The notes under the pieces: generated by a model
What the model saw: the letters and a program-made list of their open reading frames with translations, nothing else
Database searches by the model: none
What the model was told of the DNA's origin: nothing
Part shown: positions 1 to 10,700 of the stretch, piece by piece
Layout: every line of letters starts with the position of its first letter
Position numbering within the stretch: the first letter of the stretch is position 1
Translations under genes and position numbers: made by a program
Assembly (NCBI GenBank): GCA_002279795.1
Contig: NCCT01000017.1
Location: forward strand, 1 to 64,000
Length of the DNA stretch: 64,000 bases
DNA from: Hydrogenophilales bacterium 12-61-10
GTDB lineage: Bacteria; Pseudomonadota; Gammaproteobacteria; Burkholderiales; Thiobacillaceae
Direction: 5' to 3'

Positions 1-2954
1 AAAATCAGCGGAGTCACGGCCAGTGCGGCCGTGAAGGCGGTCAGCAGGATCGGTACCAGGCGATCGCACGCGCCCCTGACGGCAACTTCGGCCAGGCTCT
101 GTTGCGGCTGGGCCTGCATCAGGTGCTGGTAACGCGAGATGAGCAGCAGGCTGTTGCGGGTTGCCACTCCGAACAGCGCCACCATGCCGATCATGGACGA
201 GACATTCAGGGTCTCGCCGGCCAGGGCGAGAGCGAATACGCCACCAATCAGTGCCAGCGGCAGGTTGAGCATGATCAGCAACACCAGCGACCAGTTGCGG
301 AATGCCTGGAACATGATGAGCGTCATCAGCACCAGTGCGGCGGCCCCAGACATCAACAGGTTGCGTGTGGCGCGCTGCTGGCCCTCGAAATCGCCACCGA
401 TCTCAAGCGCGTACCCCGGCGGCAGCTTGACCTTTTCCTTGATACGGGCCTGCGCTTCGCGCACGACACTATCCAGGTCACGGCCTTCAGTGTTCCACTG
501 CACTACGGCGCGGCGCGCGCCACTGTCGCGGTTGATCATGTAAGGTTCCTGCACGGCGGTGAATCGCGCCAAATCGCGCAGCGGGACGACCATGCCTTCT
601 GGCGAGATCAAGGGCATCTCGCCCAGCGTGCGAATGTCGGCGCGGGCCGTTTCATTGATTCGCAGGAAAAGGTCGAAAGTGCGGTCCTGCTCCAGCACTT
701 TGGAGGTCACCACGCCGTTGAACGCCTGTTCCACTTGGGCCACGATGGCCCCGGGCGTAAACCCATAGGCGGCGGCCTCAGCCCGGTTGACATGCACCTC
801 CATGCCCGGCACCAGGATCATCGGCTCCATCTGCAGATCGACGATTCCGGCGACGCCCTGTACCGCCTGATAGATCTCCTGCTGTTTCTGCTGCAGCACC
901 GCAAAATCCTGGCCGTAGAGTTTCACCGCCACCTGGGAGCGCACCCCGGAGAGGATTTCCGACATCCGATGGGTAATGAATTGCGAGACGTTGGTCGACA
1001 TGCCCGGGATCTGCGCCAGTTGCTCGCGGATGCGTTGCATCACTTCCGGCACGTTGGGAGTACCCGGTTTCAGGGCGATGTCGAATTCGCTGAAGTTGAC
1101 CGGCTGGGCGTCTTCATCCAGCCGCGAGCGGCCGGCGCGCTGCGCCAGGCTGGCGACCTCGGGCATTTCGCCGATCAGTTTTTCCACCTCGCGGCCCATG
1201 CGCAGATTTTCCTCCAGCGAGGTGCCGGGCATCATGGTGGTGGCGATCACCAGATTGCCTTCGTGGAAGGGTGGAATGAAGGAGCGGCCCAGTCCCGATA
1301 AGGTGATCGCGGCCGCCACCAGCAACACCAGCGTACTGGCGACCACCGGCAACGGCCACGCCAGCAAGTGCTGAAGCAGACGCTGGTAGCGCGCCAGCAG
1401 AAATTCCGAGATTGGGCCCAGTCCGTATTCGCGCGCGTGCTGCTCGTTACCCATCAGGTAATAACTCAGCACCGGCACCAGCGTGATGGCCACGATCAGC
1501 GAGCTGACAATGGCGGCCAAGTAGGCGATCGCCATGGGCTGGAAGATGCGGCCTTCGATGCCTTGCAGGAAAAAGATGGGGGTGAAGGCCACCAGGATGA
1601 TGAGGGTGGCGAAGACCACCGAGTTGCGGATTTCCCGCGAGCCTTCGTAGACGATATCCAAGGCCGGCAACGGCGCGGTGGCCCGCTTGTTCTCACGCAA
1701 GCGGCGCAGGATGTTCTCGACGTCGATGATGGCATCGTCCACCACTTCGCCGATGGCGAACACCAGCCCCCCCAAAGTAAGTGCATTGATGCTGATATCC
1801 AGCGCCCACAGCACCAGCACGCCCGCCATCAGGGACGTGGGAATGGCGATCAGGCTGATCACCGTCGGCCGCCAGCGGAACAGGAACAGCAGCAGGACCA
1901 GGGCGACGATGATGGACGAATGCAGCAGCGCATCGCGCAGGTTGTCGATCGAGGCTTCTATAAAACTAGCCTGGCGGAACACGTTGGGGATCAGCTGCAC
2001 ATCCTTGGGGAGGTTCTCCGCCATGCTGGCCAGTACTTTTTCCACATTGCGGGTGGTTTCCATGGTGTCCGCACCCCACAGCTTGGACACCGTGCCAATC
2101 ACAGCCGGCCCGCCGAATATCTGGCCATCGCCCCGTTTCACTTCGCTGCCGAAGCGAACCTCGGCGATGTCCTCGATGTGGATCGGCTGCCCGTCGCGCA
2201 TCACGACCAGCGTCTCGGCCACATCGCGCAGGCTTTCCACCTTGCCGTTAGCGCGGATGAAATACTCCTCTTCGGAACTGGGATAGACAAAACCGCCCGG
2301 CGCCACCAGGTTGGCGGTGCGTAGCGCCTGCGTCACCATGTCGGTAGATACACCGTATTTGCGCATGCGCAGAGGATCCAGCAACACCTGGTACTGCTTC
2401 ACACCGCCGCCCACCGCGACCACCGAAGCCACCCCGGGTTGCGCCAGCAACCGGTTGCGGATGTCCCAGTCGACCAGGGTACGCAGTTCGTGCTCGCGAT
2501 TGCTGCCCGACCAGTCCACTAGCCCGAATTTGAGCAGCCAGCTCACCGCCGAAGTCACCGGCATCATCTGTGGCGTCTGGGCTCCGGACGGCAGTTGACC
2601 CTGCACAGCTTGCATGCGCTCCTGGATGATCTGGCGCGCGCGGTAGATATCGACGCCCCACTTGAACACGATGGTGATACGCGACAGCCCGACCGACGAG
2701 TTGGAACGGATCTGGTCGATGTAGGGTGCGCCCTGCAGCACGACCTCAATCGGCCGGGTAACCAGCGTCTCCACATCCTTGGCGGAATAGCCTGGCACCT
2801 CGGTCTGGATCTGCACCTGCGGCGGTGCATATTCGGGGAACACGTCCACCGCCATGTTCAGCGCCGCAACGACAGACGCGCCGGCCACAATCAGATACAG
2901 CAGAACCACCGTAATGCGGTTCCTGAGTGACCATCGGATTGCCCAGTCAAACAT
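1..2954 (-). CDS. Heavy-metal efflux RND pump, CzcA/CusA family (3' end outside window)
   Basis: Inner-membrane proton-driven RND pump that, with an adaptor and an outer-membrane channel, exports metal cations from the cell or periplasm. The frame opens at an ATG at 2954 (product begins MFDWAIRWSLRNRITVV, the usual HME-RND N-terminus) and stays open for 984 codons to the window edge; family members are about 1040 residues, so only the tail is missing. A first membrane helix follows at about residues 12-30. The transmembrane-4 segment reads GEVVDDAIIDVEN with D406 and D407, where CzcA-type pumps carry their proton-relay acidic residues. This is neither the DFG-type motif of zinc/cobalt pumps nor the classic copper/silver version, so I do not assign a metal. 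It lies 19 bp downstream of its adaptor gene; no outer-membrane channel gene is visible here. Confidence 0.93.
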   Translation of the reverse strand, partial: MFDWAIRWSLRNRITVVLLYLIVAGASVVAALNMAVDVFPEYAPPQVQIQTEVPGYSAKDVETLVTRPIEVVLQGAPYIDQIRSNSSVGLSRITIVFKWGVDIYRARQIIQERMQAVQGQLPSGAQTPQMMPVTSAVSWLLKFGLVDWSGSNREHELRTLVDWDIRNRLLAQPGVASVVAVGGGVKQYQVLLDPLRMRKYGVSTDMVTQALRTANLVAPGGFVYPSSEEEYFIRANGKVESLRDVAETLVVMRDGQPIHIEDIAEVRFGSEVKRGDGQIFGGPAVIGTVSKLWGADTMETTRNVEKVLASMAENLPKDVQLIPNVFRQASFIEASIDNLRDALLHSSIIVALVLLLFLFRWRPTVISLIAIPTSLMAGVLVLWALDISINALTLGGLVFAIGEVVDDAIIDVENILRRLRENKRATAPLPALDIVYEGSREIRNSVVFATLIILVAFTPIFFLQGIEGRIFQPMAIAYLAAIVSSLIVAITLVPVLSYYLMGNEQHAREYGLGPISEFLLARYQRLLQHLLAWPLPVVASTLVLLVAAAITLSGLGRSFIPPFHEGNLVIATTMMPGTSLEENLRMGREVEKLIGEMPEVASLAQRAGRSRLDEDAQPVNFSEFDIALKPGTPNVPEVMQRIREQLAQIPGMSTNVSQFITHRMSEILSGVRSQVAVKLYGQDFAVLQQKQQEIYQAVQGVAGIVDLQMEPMILVPGMEVHVNRAEAAAYGFTPGAIVAQVEQAFNGVVTSKVLEQDRTFDLFLRINETARADIRTLGEMPLISPEGMVVPLRDLARFTAVQEPYMINRDSGARRAVVQWNTEGRDLDSVVREAQARIKEKVKLPPGYALEIGGDFEGQQRATRNLLMSGAAALVLMTLIMFQAFRNWSLVLLIMLNLPLALIGGVFALALAGETLNVSSMIGMVALFGVATRNSLLLISRYQHLMQAQPQQSLAEVAVRGACDRLVPILLTAFTAALAVTPLI

Positions 2955-2973
2955 ATGTCAGCCCGTTGTTAAG

Positions 2974-4224
2974 TCAGTGATCATGAGGGTGGTCACCCGC
3001 GTCCGCGCCGGGTCCTGCCGAAATGCGATAGAGGCCTTCAAGCATCATTTTTCCAGCCACCACCACTTTTTCTCCTGCCTCCACCCCCTTCACCTGCAGC
3101 AGCGTGGGCGTTTCGTCGAGCACCACCACAGGCTTGCGCAGATATCGGCCGGGGGCGACCCGCACATACACCACCGGGCTAAGGGCCTGGCCCAACACAG
3201 CCTGACGCGGAACCCAGGTGCCCGTGCGCTTGCCCAACTGCAAGCTGATATTCACGGTCTGGCCCACCGCCAACCCCGCCGGGGTCTGGCCAAGATCCAC
3301 CAGAAAGCGCGCACGTTGGGTGACCGGGTCCACAACGGGCAACACCTGGGTGATGTGACGCTCCAGCTGACTGCCGTCGGGCAAACTGATGCGCACCGGC
3401 AAGCCGGGCCGCAACAGCGTCCGCTGGTCCGGAAAAACATAGCCTTCCAGCCAGTGAGGGGAGTTGGCAGCCACCATCCGCGCTATCGCCTTACCCACCA
3501 GCACGAACTGCTTCATGGTTCGGTCGCCGGCGTTGACCAGGGAGCCAGGCTGCACAAACAGGTCAGTGACAAAACCATCGGTGGGGGCAGCGAGAATGAT
3601 GTGCTCCACGACTTGGCCGTGCTCTATCAGGTCAGCAATTTGCTTGTCATTCATGCCCCACCAGCGCAGGTTTTCCTTCGCATCCTTGAGGTAGTTCGGC
3701 AAGCGCCCCTCTTCGCGCAGTACTTGCAACTTTTCCTCGTTCTTGAGGAATTCGAGGTAGCCTCGTTGGGTGGTGATGAACTCTGGATTGAATACAGAAG
3801 CAATGGGCTGACCTTTGCGTACGCTGTCCCCCACGCGCAGATACACCGCCACCACCTGACCGCTGACGGCGATGTTCACGTCAACCATGGCCTGACTGTT
3901 GGGAACAACCAGACCGTAGGTCTTGATCATGGATGTCTGCGGGCCGATTTGGACCTGAGCCAGGCTGAACAGGTTTTCCCGACCCTTCACGTTGGGCGGC
4001 AACTTCAACTCCCTGACGGCCGCTTTTGCCGACGACGACTGCTCCGTCGTCGGAGCAGCCTTCGCCGGGGCGGACTGGCCGAACATGCGCGGATCGCTAT
4101 GCCCCAACGCCAAGGACGTCATCGCTGCACAGACACTGATGAGGGCCAACAGGCCAATGCCCTGCTGCCATTGTTTCCGCCATGTAAATAGCGTGGAAAT
4201 ACGTCCAGCCGGCTCAGTGCGCAT
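2974..4224 (-). CDS. RND efflux periplasmic adaptor subunit (CusB/CzcB type)
   Basis: Membrane-fusion protein of 416 residues linking the RND pump to an outer-membrane channel. One N-terminal hydrophobic segment (about residues 22-41) acts as anchor or signal. It is followed by the motif HSDPRMFG and a low-complexity Ala/Ser linker, then by lipoyl/barrel-sandwich, hairpin and beta-barrel regions; VDVNIAVSGQVVAVYLRVGD and LAAPTDGFVTDLFVQPG are typical lipoyl half-motifs. The C-terminus is histidine-rich (DHPHDH), suggesting metal binding. It overlaps the upstream adaptor by 11 bp and precedes the pump by 19 bp, so the three genes are almost certainly one transcript. Confidence 0.9.
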   Translation of the reverse strand: MRTEPAGRISTLFTWRKQWQQGIGLLALISVCAAMTSLALGHSDPRMFGQSAPAKAAPTTEQSSSAKAAVRELKLPPNVKGRENLFSLAQVQIGPQTSMIKTYGLVVPNSQAMVDVNIAVSGQVVAVYLRVGDSVRKGQPIASVFNPEFITTQRGYLEFLKNEEKLQVLREEGRLPNYLKDAKENLRWWGMNDKQIADLIEHGQVVEHIILAAPTDGFVTDLFVQPGSLVNAGDRTMKQFVLVGKAIARMVAANSPHWLEGYVFPDQRTLLRPGLPVRISLPDGSQLERHITQVLPVVDPVTQRARFLVDLGQTPAGLAVGQTVNISLQLGKRTGTWVPRQAVLGQALSPVVYVRVAPGRYLRKPVVVLDETPTLLQVKGVEAGEKVVVAGKMMLEGLYRISAGPGADAGDHPHDH

Positions 4225-5080
4225 GATCAGGCTCCCCCAGGCTCACACTCGTCTGCAGGCCAGCAGGCAAGGCCACTCCGTCAGGCGGGTTGCCGGTTAA
4301 CTTGAGCCGCACACGCTGACGCTGATTGACCGGATTGGCAAAAGCAAATATCTGCTGCACGACTGCCGGGATCGCCACCTCGCCACGGCGGGCATCGGCC
4401 ACATATACAGTGGTTCGCTGCCCGGGTTTGAGTTTGCTCGTTACCCGGATCGGCAGGCTGGCTTCCACCTGGATGGCCGCCGGGCGCGCGATCGTGAGGA
4501 TGGTGGTACCGGAGGCGGTGTACTGCCCGACCTGACCGCCTGTGTTGAGAATCTGGTTGTTGACCACGTTCAGGCTATAGATGAAACCGGATTCCGGAGA
4601 CTTGATACGGATGCGTTTTAACGGTTCGCGGCGGCTTTCCATCTGCTTGATGTCATCCTCCGACATGCCTCGCCAAGTCAGATTCATGCGCGCATCGATA
4701 AGCTTCTCGTTGCCGGTCATGGAAAACGACCGCACTGCGTCCATGTTGCCGTACAAGGCCAGATAGGTACCCTGCACCGTCTCAAGCTCTGCGCTCTCCA
4801 TTTCGCCCAGCACCTCATTCCGGGCTACACGCTTGCCCACGTAGAGATTGTTCAGCCGGCTGATGCGCGCATTGATCTTAATCACCAGATTGACCAGATG
4901 GCGAGGGTCAAAGGTTAGCGTGGCCGGATAACGAACAGCCGCCTCTACAGGGTGATCGTGGTGCTCGCCCCCTACAGAAGGCGCGCCGAACATTGACGCA
5001 TCGGAATGAGCATGCACAGTCGCCTGTAAGCCTAAAAACAAGGACAACGCCAAAACCAGCTTGCGCAGCATTTTTTTCAA
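4214..5080 (-). CDS. Short RND-type periplasmic adaptor protein, first gene of the operon
   Basis: A 288-residue protein with a signal peptide (MKKMLRKLVLALSLFLGL, cleavage likely after VHA). The mature N-terminus carries HSDASMFG and GGEHHDH. The remainder resembles a membrane-fusion protein: a first lipoyl half around NARISRLNNLYVGKRVARNE, an alpha-helical hairpin (about 90-150), a second lipoyl half (KSPESGFIYSLNVVN) and a beta-barrel region. It ends soon after the barrel, so it is shorter than the 400-residue partner. It shares the HSDxxMFG tag with that partner, indicating either paralogy or a common metal-binding N-terminus. Whether the two form a mixed adaptor ring or act separately cannot be told from sequence. 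Confidence 0.8.
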   Translation of the reverse strand: MKKMLRKLVLALSLFLGLQATVHAHSDASMFGAPSVGGEHHDHPVEAAVRYPATLTFDPRHLVNLVIKINARISRLNNLYVGKRVARNEVLGEMESAELETVQGTYLALYGNMDAVRSFSMTGNEKLIDARMNLTWRGMSEDDIKQMESRREPLKRIRIKSPESGFIYSLNVVNNQILNTGGQVGQYTASGTTILTIARPAAIQVEASLPIRVTSKLKPGQRTTVYVADARRGEVAIPAVVQQIFAFANPVNQRQRVRLKLTGNPPDGVALPAGLQTSVSLGEPDHAH

Positions 5081-5102
5081 TCAAGAAAATTGATAAAAAG
5101 CT

Positions 5103-5183
5103 TTATGCAAGTCCTGTACCAGGCATTACGATTTCATCCGGGGTTGCAATTTCCGGCTTCTTGCACTGTGCCTCTGCTGTCAT
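5103..5183 (-). other. Possible 26-codon leader ORF upstream of the metal-efflux operon
   Basis: An ATG at 5183 opens a 26-codon frame (begins MTAEAQCKKPEIATPDE, ends GTGLA) closing 22 bp before the first adaptor ATG at 5080. A purine-rich GAGAAGG lies just before it. Nothing identifies the peptide; it could be a translational leader or chance. Confidence 0.2.
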
Positions 5184-5620
5184 TCGGCCTTCTCAGGGCT
5201 GTGGCACTGGGGGGAGACCTCCGGTCAGTCCAGAATCAGGTGACTTGGCGCCCCAATTCTTCAAAGGCTCGCCATGACAAAGAATGTTTCATGCGTTCCG
5301 TAATGAAACGAAATATGTTCTCCCATTTCGCCCAAATTCGTTTCCGCAGTATCCGGTCTTGGATGCACAGCAATCAGAGTACGTTTTAAGACCAGTGTCG
5401 CTTTTGGCCGATAACCGATCGTTACGCTCGGCCTACCTGAACGAGTGCTCAGGGCCATGTGCTGCCACACAGGTAACCAGGTGGGCGACCTAAGCGGCGC
5501 GTGTGCTGGCGGTGGAAAACGGCACGGCCGTGCTGGAGATCAACGGACAAATGGTGCGTCTGCCATGGCTGGACGCCCGCCCGGAGGGAACGTTCGCCTG
5601 CGCGTCGACACGGGAATCGC
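5184..5620. other. Intergenic region between the metal-efflux operon and the first peroxide cassette
   Basis: About 440 bp with no gene I can support. It should contain the promoter of the minus-strand efflux operon. Near its right end (about 5503-5620, plus strand) a short open stretch reads VLAVENGTAVLEINGQMVRL. This looks like an internal fragment of a real protein rather than random sequence, but I cannot name the family, and it stops making sense where the DUF202 gene begins. It may be a gene cut when the cassette arrived. Confidence 0.35.
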
Positions 5621-5986
5621 TTAAAGCTCCGAAAACAGATACGCCAGCAGCGCAGCCCCCAGCACCACTACCAACAGGTTCATCGCCATGCCCGCCCAGG
5701 TGCAGTAACGCGCGGGGATTTCAATGGGCTTCAGCGTGGCCAGCACGCGGCGGAACTGGACGATGGAAAAGCTCATCACCAGCAACGCCAGCACGATGAA
5801 GGCGACACCGATCCAGAACGACATATCGCGCCCCGCGCCGCCCGCATCCTGCCGCAGCATGTGCAGAAACAGGCCGAAACGTTCGAGCACGAAACCGAAG
5901 GCCATCAGGGTGAGGCCGGTGCGGTTCCACGCCATCAGCGTGCGCTCGGCGGCAAAAAATACGCGCGGATCGTTGAGGTCGGACAT
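5621..5986 (-). CDS. DUF202 (YidH-type) membrane protein, copy 1
   Basis: 121-residue inner-membrane protein. It opens with the DUF202 signature DPRVFFAAERTLMAWNRTGL and contains three hydrophobic helices (about residues 26-43, 53-73 and 92-114). Function is unknown for the family. The ATG at 5986 sits one base after the oxyR stop, so it is cotranscribed with oxyR; the longer upstream start is rejected because it overlaps oxyR. A very similar second copy sits in the same place behind the second oxyR. Their shared position suggests a link to the peroxide response, but the sequence alone does not prove it. Confidence 0.85.
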   Translation of the reverse strand: MSDLNDPRVFFAAERTLMAWNRTGLTLMAFGFVLERFGLFLHMLRQDAGGAGRDMSFWIGVAFIVLALLVMSFSIVQFRRVLATLKPIEIPARYCTWAGMAMNLLVVVLGAALLAYLFSEL

Positions 5987-5987
5987 A

Positions 5988-6893
5988 TCAGACAGGCTCC
6001 ACTTCGGGGGGCAAATGGGCCTTGAGCGTGGCGGCAAGGCGCTCGAAGGTTTCGGGGAATGGCGCGCGCTTGCGCCACGCGAGGCCGATGGTGCGCCCCG
6101 GCGGCGGTGACTTGAACGGCCGGATCTCGATCAGTTTTTCGCTGATGCGCGGCCCGGCGCCGATCGCCAGCGCCGGCAGCAGGGTGAGTCCCAGCCCCAT
6201 GCCCACCATCTGGCGCAGCGTTTCCAGGCTGGTGGCGCGCACTTCCTCGCGGCCGCGCGAGCCGGTGCCGCAGACGTCGAGCGCCTGGTCGCGCAGGCAA
6301 TGGCCCTCATCCAGCAGCAACAGCTTTTCTTTCATGATGTCAGCCACCTTGAGCGTCGCGTGTTTGGCGAGCGCATGCCCGGCCGGCAGCGCAGCAAAAA
6401 AGGGCTCGTAAAACAGCGGCTCGACGCGCAGGTTGTCGTCGTTCACCGGCAACGCCAGCAAGCCCGCATCCAGCTTGCCGTCGTTCAGATGCGCCAGGAT
6501 TTGCGGCGTCATTTCCTCGCGCAGCAGCAGGCGCAGACCGGGATGTTTTTTATGCACCAGGCTCAGCGCGTGCGGCAGGTAATACGGCCCCAGGGTGGGG
6601 ATCACGCCGAGGTGGATGGTGCGCGTCATCGGGTCCTGCGCATGCTTGGCAAGCTCGCGGATGCGTTCGGATTCTTCGACGATATTGCGCGCGGCGGCGA
6701 GGATTTCGCGTCCGGTCGGCGTCGGCGTCACGCGCTTGAGGCTGCGGTCGAACAGGGTGATGCCGAGAAACGCTTCCAGTTTCTTGATCTGGGTGGACAG
6801 CGTGGACTGGGTAATGAAACAGGCCTCGGCCGCCTTGCCGAAATGGCCATGATCGGCCAGCGCCACCAGGTATTTGAGTTCTTGCAGCGTCAC
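5988..6893 (-). CDS. oxyR: LysR-family hydrogen-peroxide sensor OxyR, copy 1
   Basis: 301-residue redox transcription factor that activates catalase and iron-handling genes when peroxide oxidises two cysteines to a disulphide. The N-terminal winged HTH (about 1-60) reads MTLQELKYLVALADHGHFGKAAE-style. The effector domain carries the OxyR hallmark GHCLRDQALDVC, and counting from the ATG gives C199 and C208, exactly the E. coli numbering. It is divergent from katG copy 1 across a 127-bp region and is followed by DUF202. It is roughly 85% identical by eye to the second OxyR at 18752-19657. Confidence 0.95.
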   Translation of the reverse strand: MTLQELKYLVALADHGHFGKAAEACFITQSTLSTQIKKLEAFLGITLFDRSLKRVTPTPTGREILAAARNIVEESERIRELAKHAQDPMTRTIHLGVIPTLGPYYLPHALSLVHKKHPGLRLLLREEMTPQILAHLNDGKLDAGLLALPVNDDNLRVEPLFYEPFFAALPAGHALAKHATLKVADIMKEKLLLLDEGHCLRDQALDVCGTGSRGREEVRATSLETLRQMVGMGLGLTLLPALAIGAGPRISEKLIEIRPFKSPPPGRTIGLAWRKRAPFPETFERLAATLKAHLPPEVEPV

Positions 6894-6920
6894 GATGATC
6901 CATCGTCAATATCAATGACG

Positions 6921-9201
<2,281 letters not shown>

Positions 9202-9327
9202 TTGGGAGACAAAGTCCCGGCGAGTTGTTGCGGGACGATTCCATGGCCTGTTGAATGACCGGGATGCGCTGAAGCCGCACTAATTTGCCGCGGTCCCGGG
9301 CACTGAGGCAAGCCCGGGCAAAATCCA

Positions 9328-9367
9328 GGACGGCGTTTCGGGGAAATCCGAAACGCCGTCCTTTTTT
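9328..9367 (+). terminator. Rho-independent terminator of katG copy 1
   Basis: Perfect 14-bp stem GGACGGCGTTTCGG (9328-9341) with CCGAAACGCCGTCC (9348-9361), a six-base loop and TTTTTT immediately after. It ends katG transcription before the next promoter. Confidence 0.93.
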
Positions 9368-9430
9368 CGGGATCAGGCTTGCATCGGAAGCCCTGCTGTC
9401 CTAGCCCGAGCTTCGGGCGTTCGGCAACGT

Positions 9431-9517
9431 CGTTCGATTTTATCAATCATCCTGTTAAAAACTATTCATTATACAAACCCTCATTCATGGCTTTAAATAC
9501 CCTCATTCCGCTGTGGA
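9431..9517 (+). promoter_or_regulatory. Promoter element before the 61-residue ORF, copy 1 (repeat element P3)
   Basis: Contains AAAACTATTCATTATACAAA, then TGGCTTTAAATAC and ATTCCGCTGTGGA. It closely matches the elements before both katG genes and before the second 61-residue ORF, and shares CGTTC-ATTTTATCAATCA with the latter. A -10-like TTTAAAT lies about 17 bases downstream of the conserved core. Because a terminator separates it from katG, this ORF must have its own promoter. Confidence 0.55.
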
Positions 9518-9569
9518 ATGAAACATCGGACGGCATGATCCGCCCGCCCCCCACCCAAAGGAGAACACC

Positions 9570-9755
9570 ATGATTGCCATGAGCATGCTCAGCACCTATG
9601 ACGAATACCGCAACGACCAGCGCGCCAGTGCGCCGGTCTACCCTGCTCCGACCCACCCGGTGCGCCACGCGATGCTTCACGTCTTGAGCCGGGTCGGACT
9701 CGGCCTCGGCGGCGTGGCAGCGGTGGACGACGACGTGGCGTTGGGAGTCGGTTGA
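9570..9755 (+). CDS. Unrecognised 61-residue small protein downstream of katG, copy 1
   Basis: Starts MIAMSMLSTYDEYRND with AAAGGAG seven bases upstream, and ends VDDDVALGVG. The middle (HPVRHAMLHVLSRVGLGLGG) could form an amphipathic or membrane-active helix; the tail is acidic. I recognise no family. Its reality is supported by a second copy (22350-22535) of identical length with about a dozen silent and a dozen amino-acid-changing codons and no indels, and by the same upstream element. It is predicted to be part of the peroxide regulon. Confidence 0.72.
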   Translation: MIAMSMLSTYDEYRNDQRASAPVYPAPTHPVRHAMLHVLSRVGLGLGGVAAVDDDVALGVG

Positions 9756-9807
9756 TGTCCCCAATTCGTGCGCTTGTATTCGCGAATATCGAATTTAAAC
9801 TTCAACC

Positions 9808-9912
9808 ATGAAGATTGCCGTCCGTACCCTGCAAGGCTATTTTGCCGACCCGCGCCACGCCGCCACCATGAAGTGGGGCAGCGGCGGGGTATTCGTGTCG
9901 CTGCTGGCGGCG
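9808..9912 (+). pseudogene. 5' remnant of ZIP-family metal transporter, copy 1
   Basis: Begins MKIAVRTLQGYFADPRHAAT and matches the start of the ZIP gene at 22657 codon for codon for about 35 codons (through VFVSLLAA). The match then stops abruptly and the sequence becomes the antisense of an RND adaptor gene. ZIP proteins are about 270-310 residues, so this is only the first tenth of the gene. The breakpoint is near 9905-9915. Confidence 0.8.
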
Positions 9913-10700
9913 TCGAGCTGGCTGTCGACGAACACCAGGTCACCGCGCGCGGCCAGTGTGTCGCCCAGATCGTGAAAAATCTCGGCCGCAACCGGCCCCT
10001 GTACGCGCGCGGCGGCCAGCGCCGGCCAGTCCTGCTGCGCCACGCTGGCGCGGGCATCGAGTCCGCCGGCAGCAACCAGCGTGGTCAGCGCGCCGCCCGC
10101 CGCGATCAGGTCGCCCGGCCGGACGCTGATGCGCCCGACGCGGCCGGCAAAAGGCGCGCGGATCGTGGCGTAGCCGACGTCGAGCCGCGCGGCGTCGAGC
10201 TCGGCGCGTGCGGTGGCGGCCTTGGCGCGAGCCGCTGAACGCACCAGCGCGGCATCGTCGAACTCCTGCTGGCTGATGTAGCCCGACGCCATCAGCGGCT
10301 TCAACCGCTGCACGCGCGATTCGGCGTCGGCGGTTTCGGCGCTGGCCGCGGCGAGGCTCGCCTGGCTTTGCGCGATGCGCGTGGCGGCGGTGCGCGCGTC
10401 GAGGCTGAACAGGACTTGTCCGGCGTTCACGCTGTCGCCTTCCTGCACCAGCTGCTTTTGCAGCGTGCCGCCGACCTGCGCCGAGACGACCGCCTGGCGC
10501 GCCGCCTCGAGGGTGCCCGGCAACTCGATTACGCGCGGAAAGTCACGCACCTCGACCGCCACGGTTTTCACCGCAATGGCGCGGCCTTCGCCGCCGCCGG
10601 GGCCGCGCGCATCGCCGCCGGCTTCCCCGGTCTGGACGCGATAGACGACGCCGGCGACCAGCGCGAGCACGACAACAACAGCGACGATGCGACCTTTCAT
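9837..10700 (-). pseudogene. RND efflux periplasmic adaptor (MexA/AcrA type), 3'-truncated
   Basis: From the ATG at 10700 the product has an N-terminal membrane anchor (MKGRIVAVVVVLALVAGVVY), lipoyl half-motifs around VVSAQVGGTLQKQLVQEGDS and TIRAPFAGRVGRISVRPGD with a coiled hairpin between them, and the start of the beta-barrel (GDLVFVDSQLDAAS). At that point, about residue 265, authentic sequence stops. The last 20 or so codons to 9837 are the reverse strand of the truncated ZIP gene. About 80-100 residues are missing compared with the family. It overlaps the tolC-like gene by ATGA. The protein may still be made but probably cannot assemble normally, and no RND pump gene accompanies it. 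Confidence 0.85.

Noticed and set aside
5261..5470. 69-codon minus-strand ORF in the gap before cassette 1
   Set aside because: No ribosome site, no recognisable sequence and no paralogue in the equivalent place of cassette 2.
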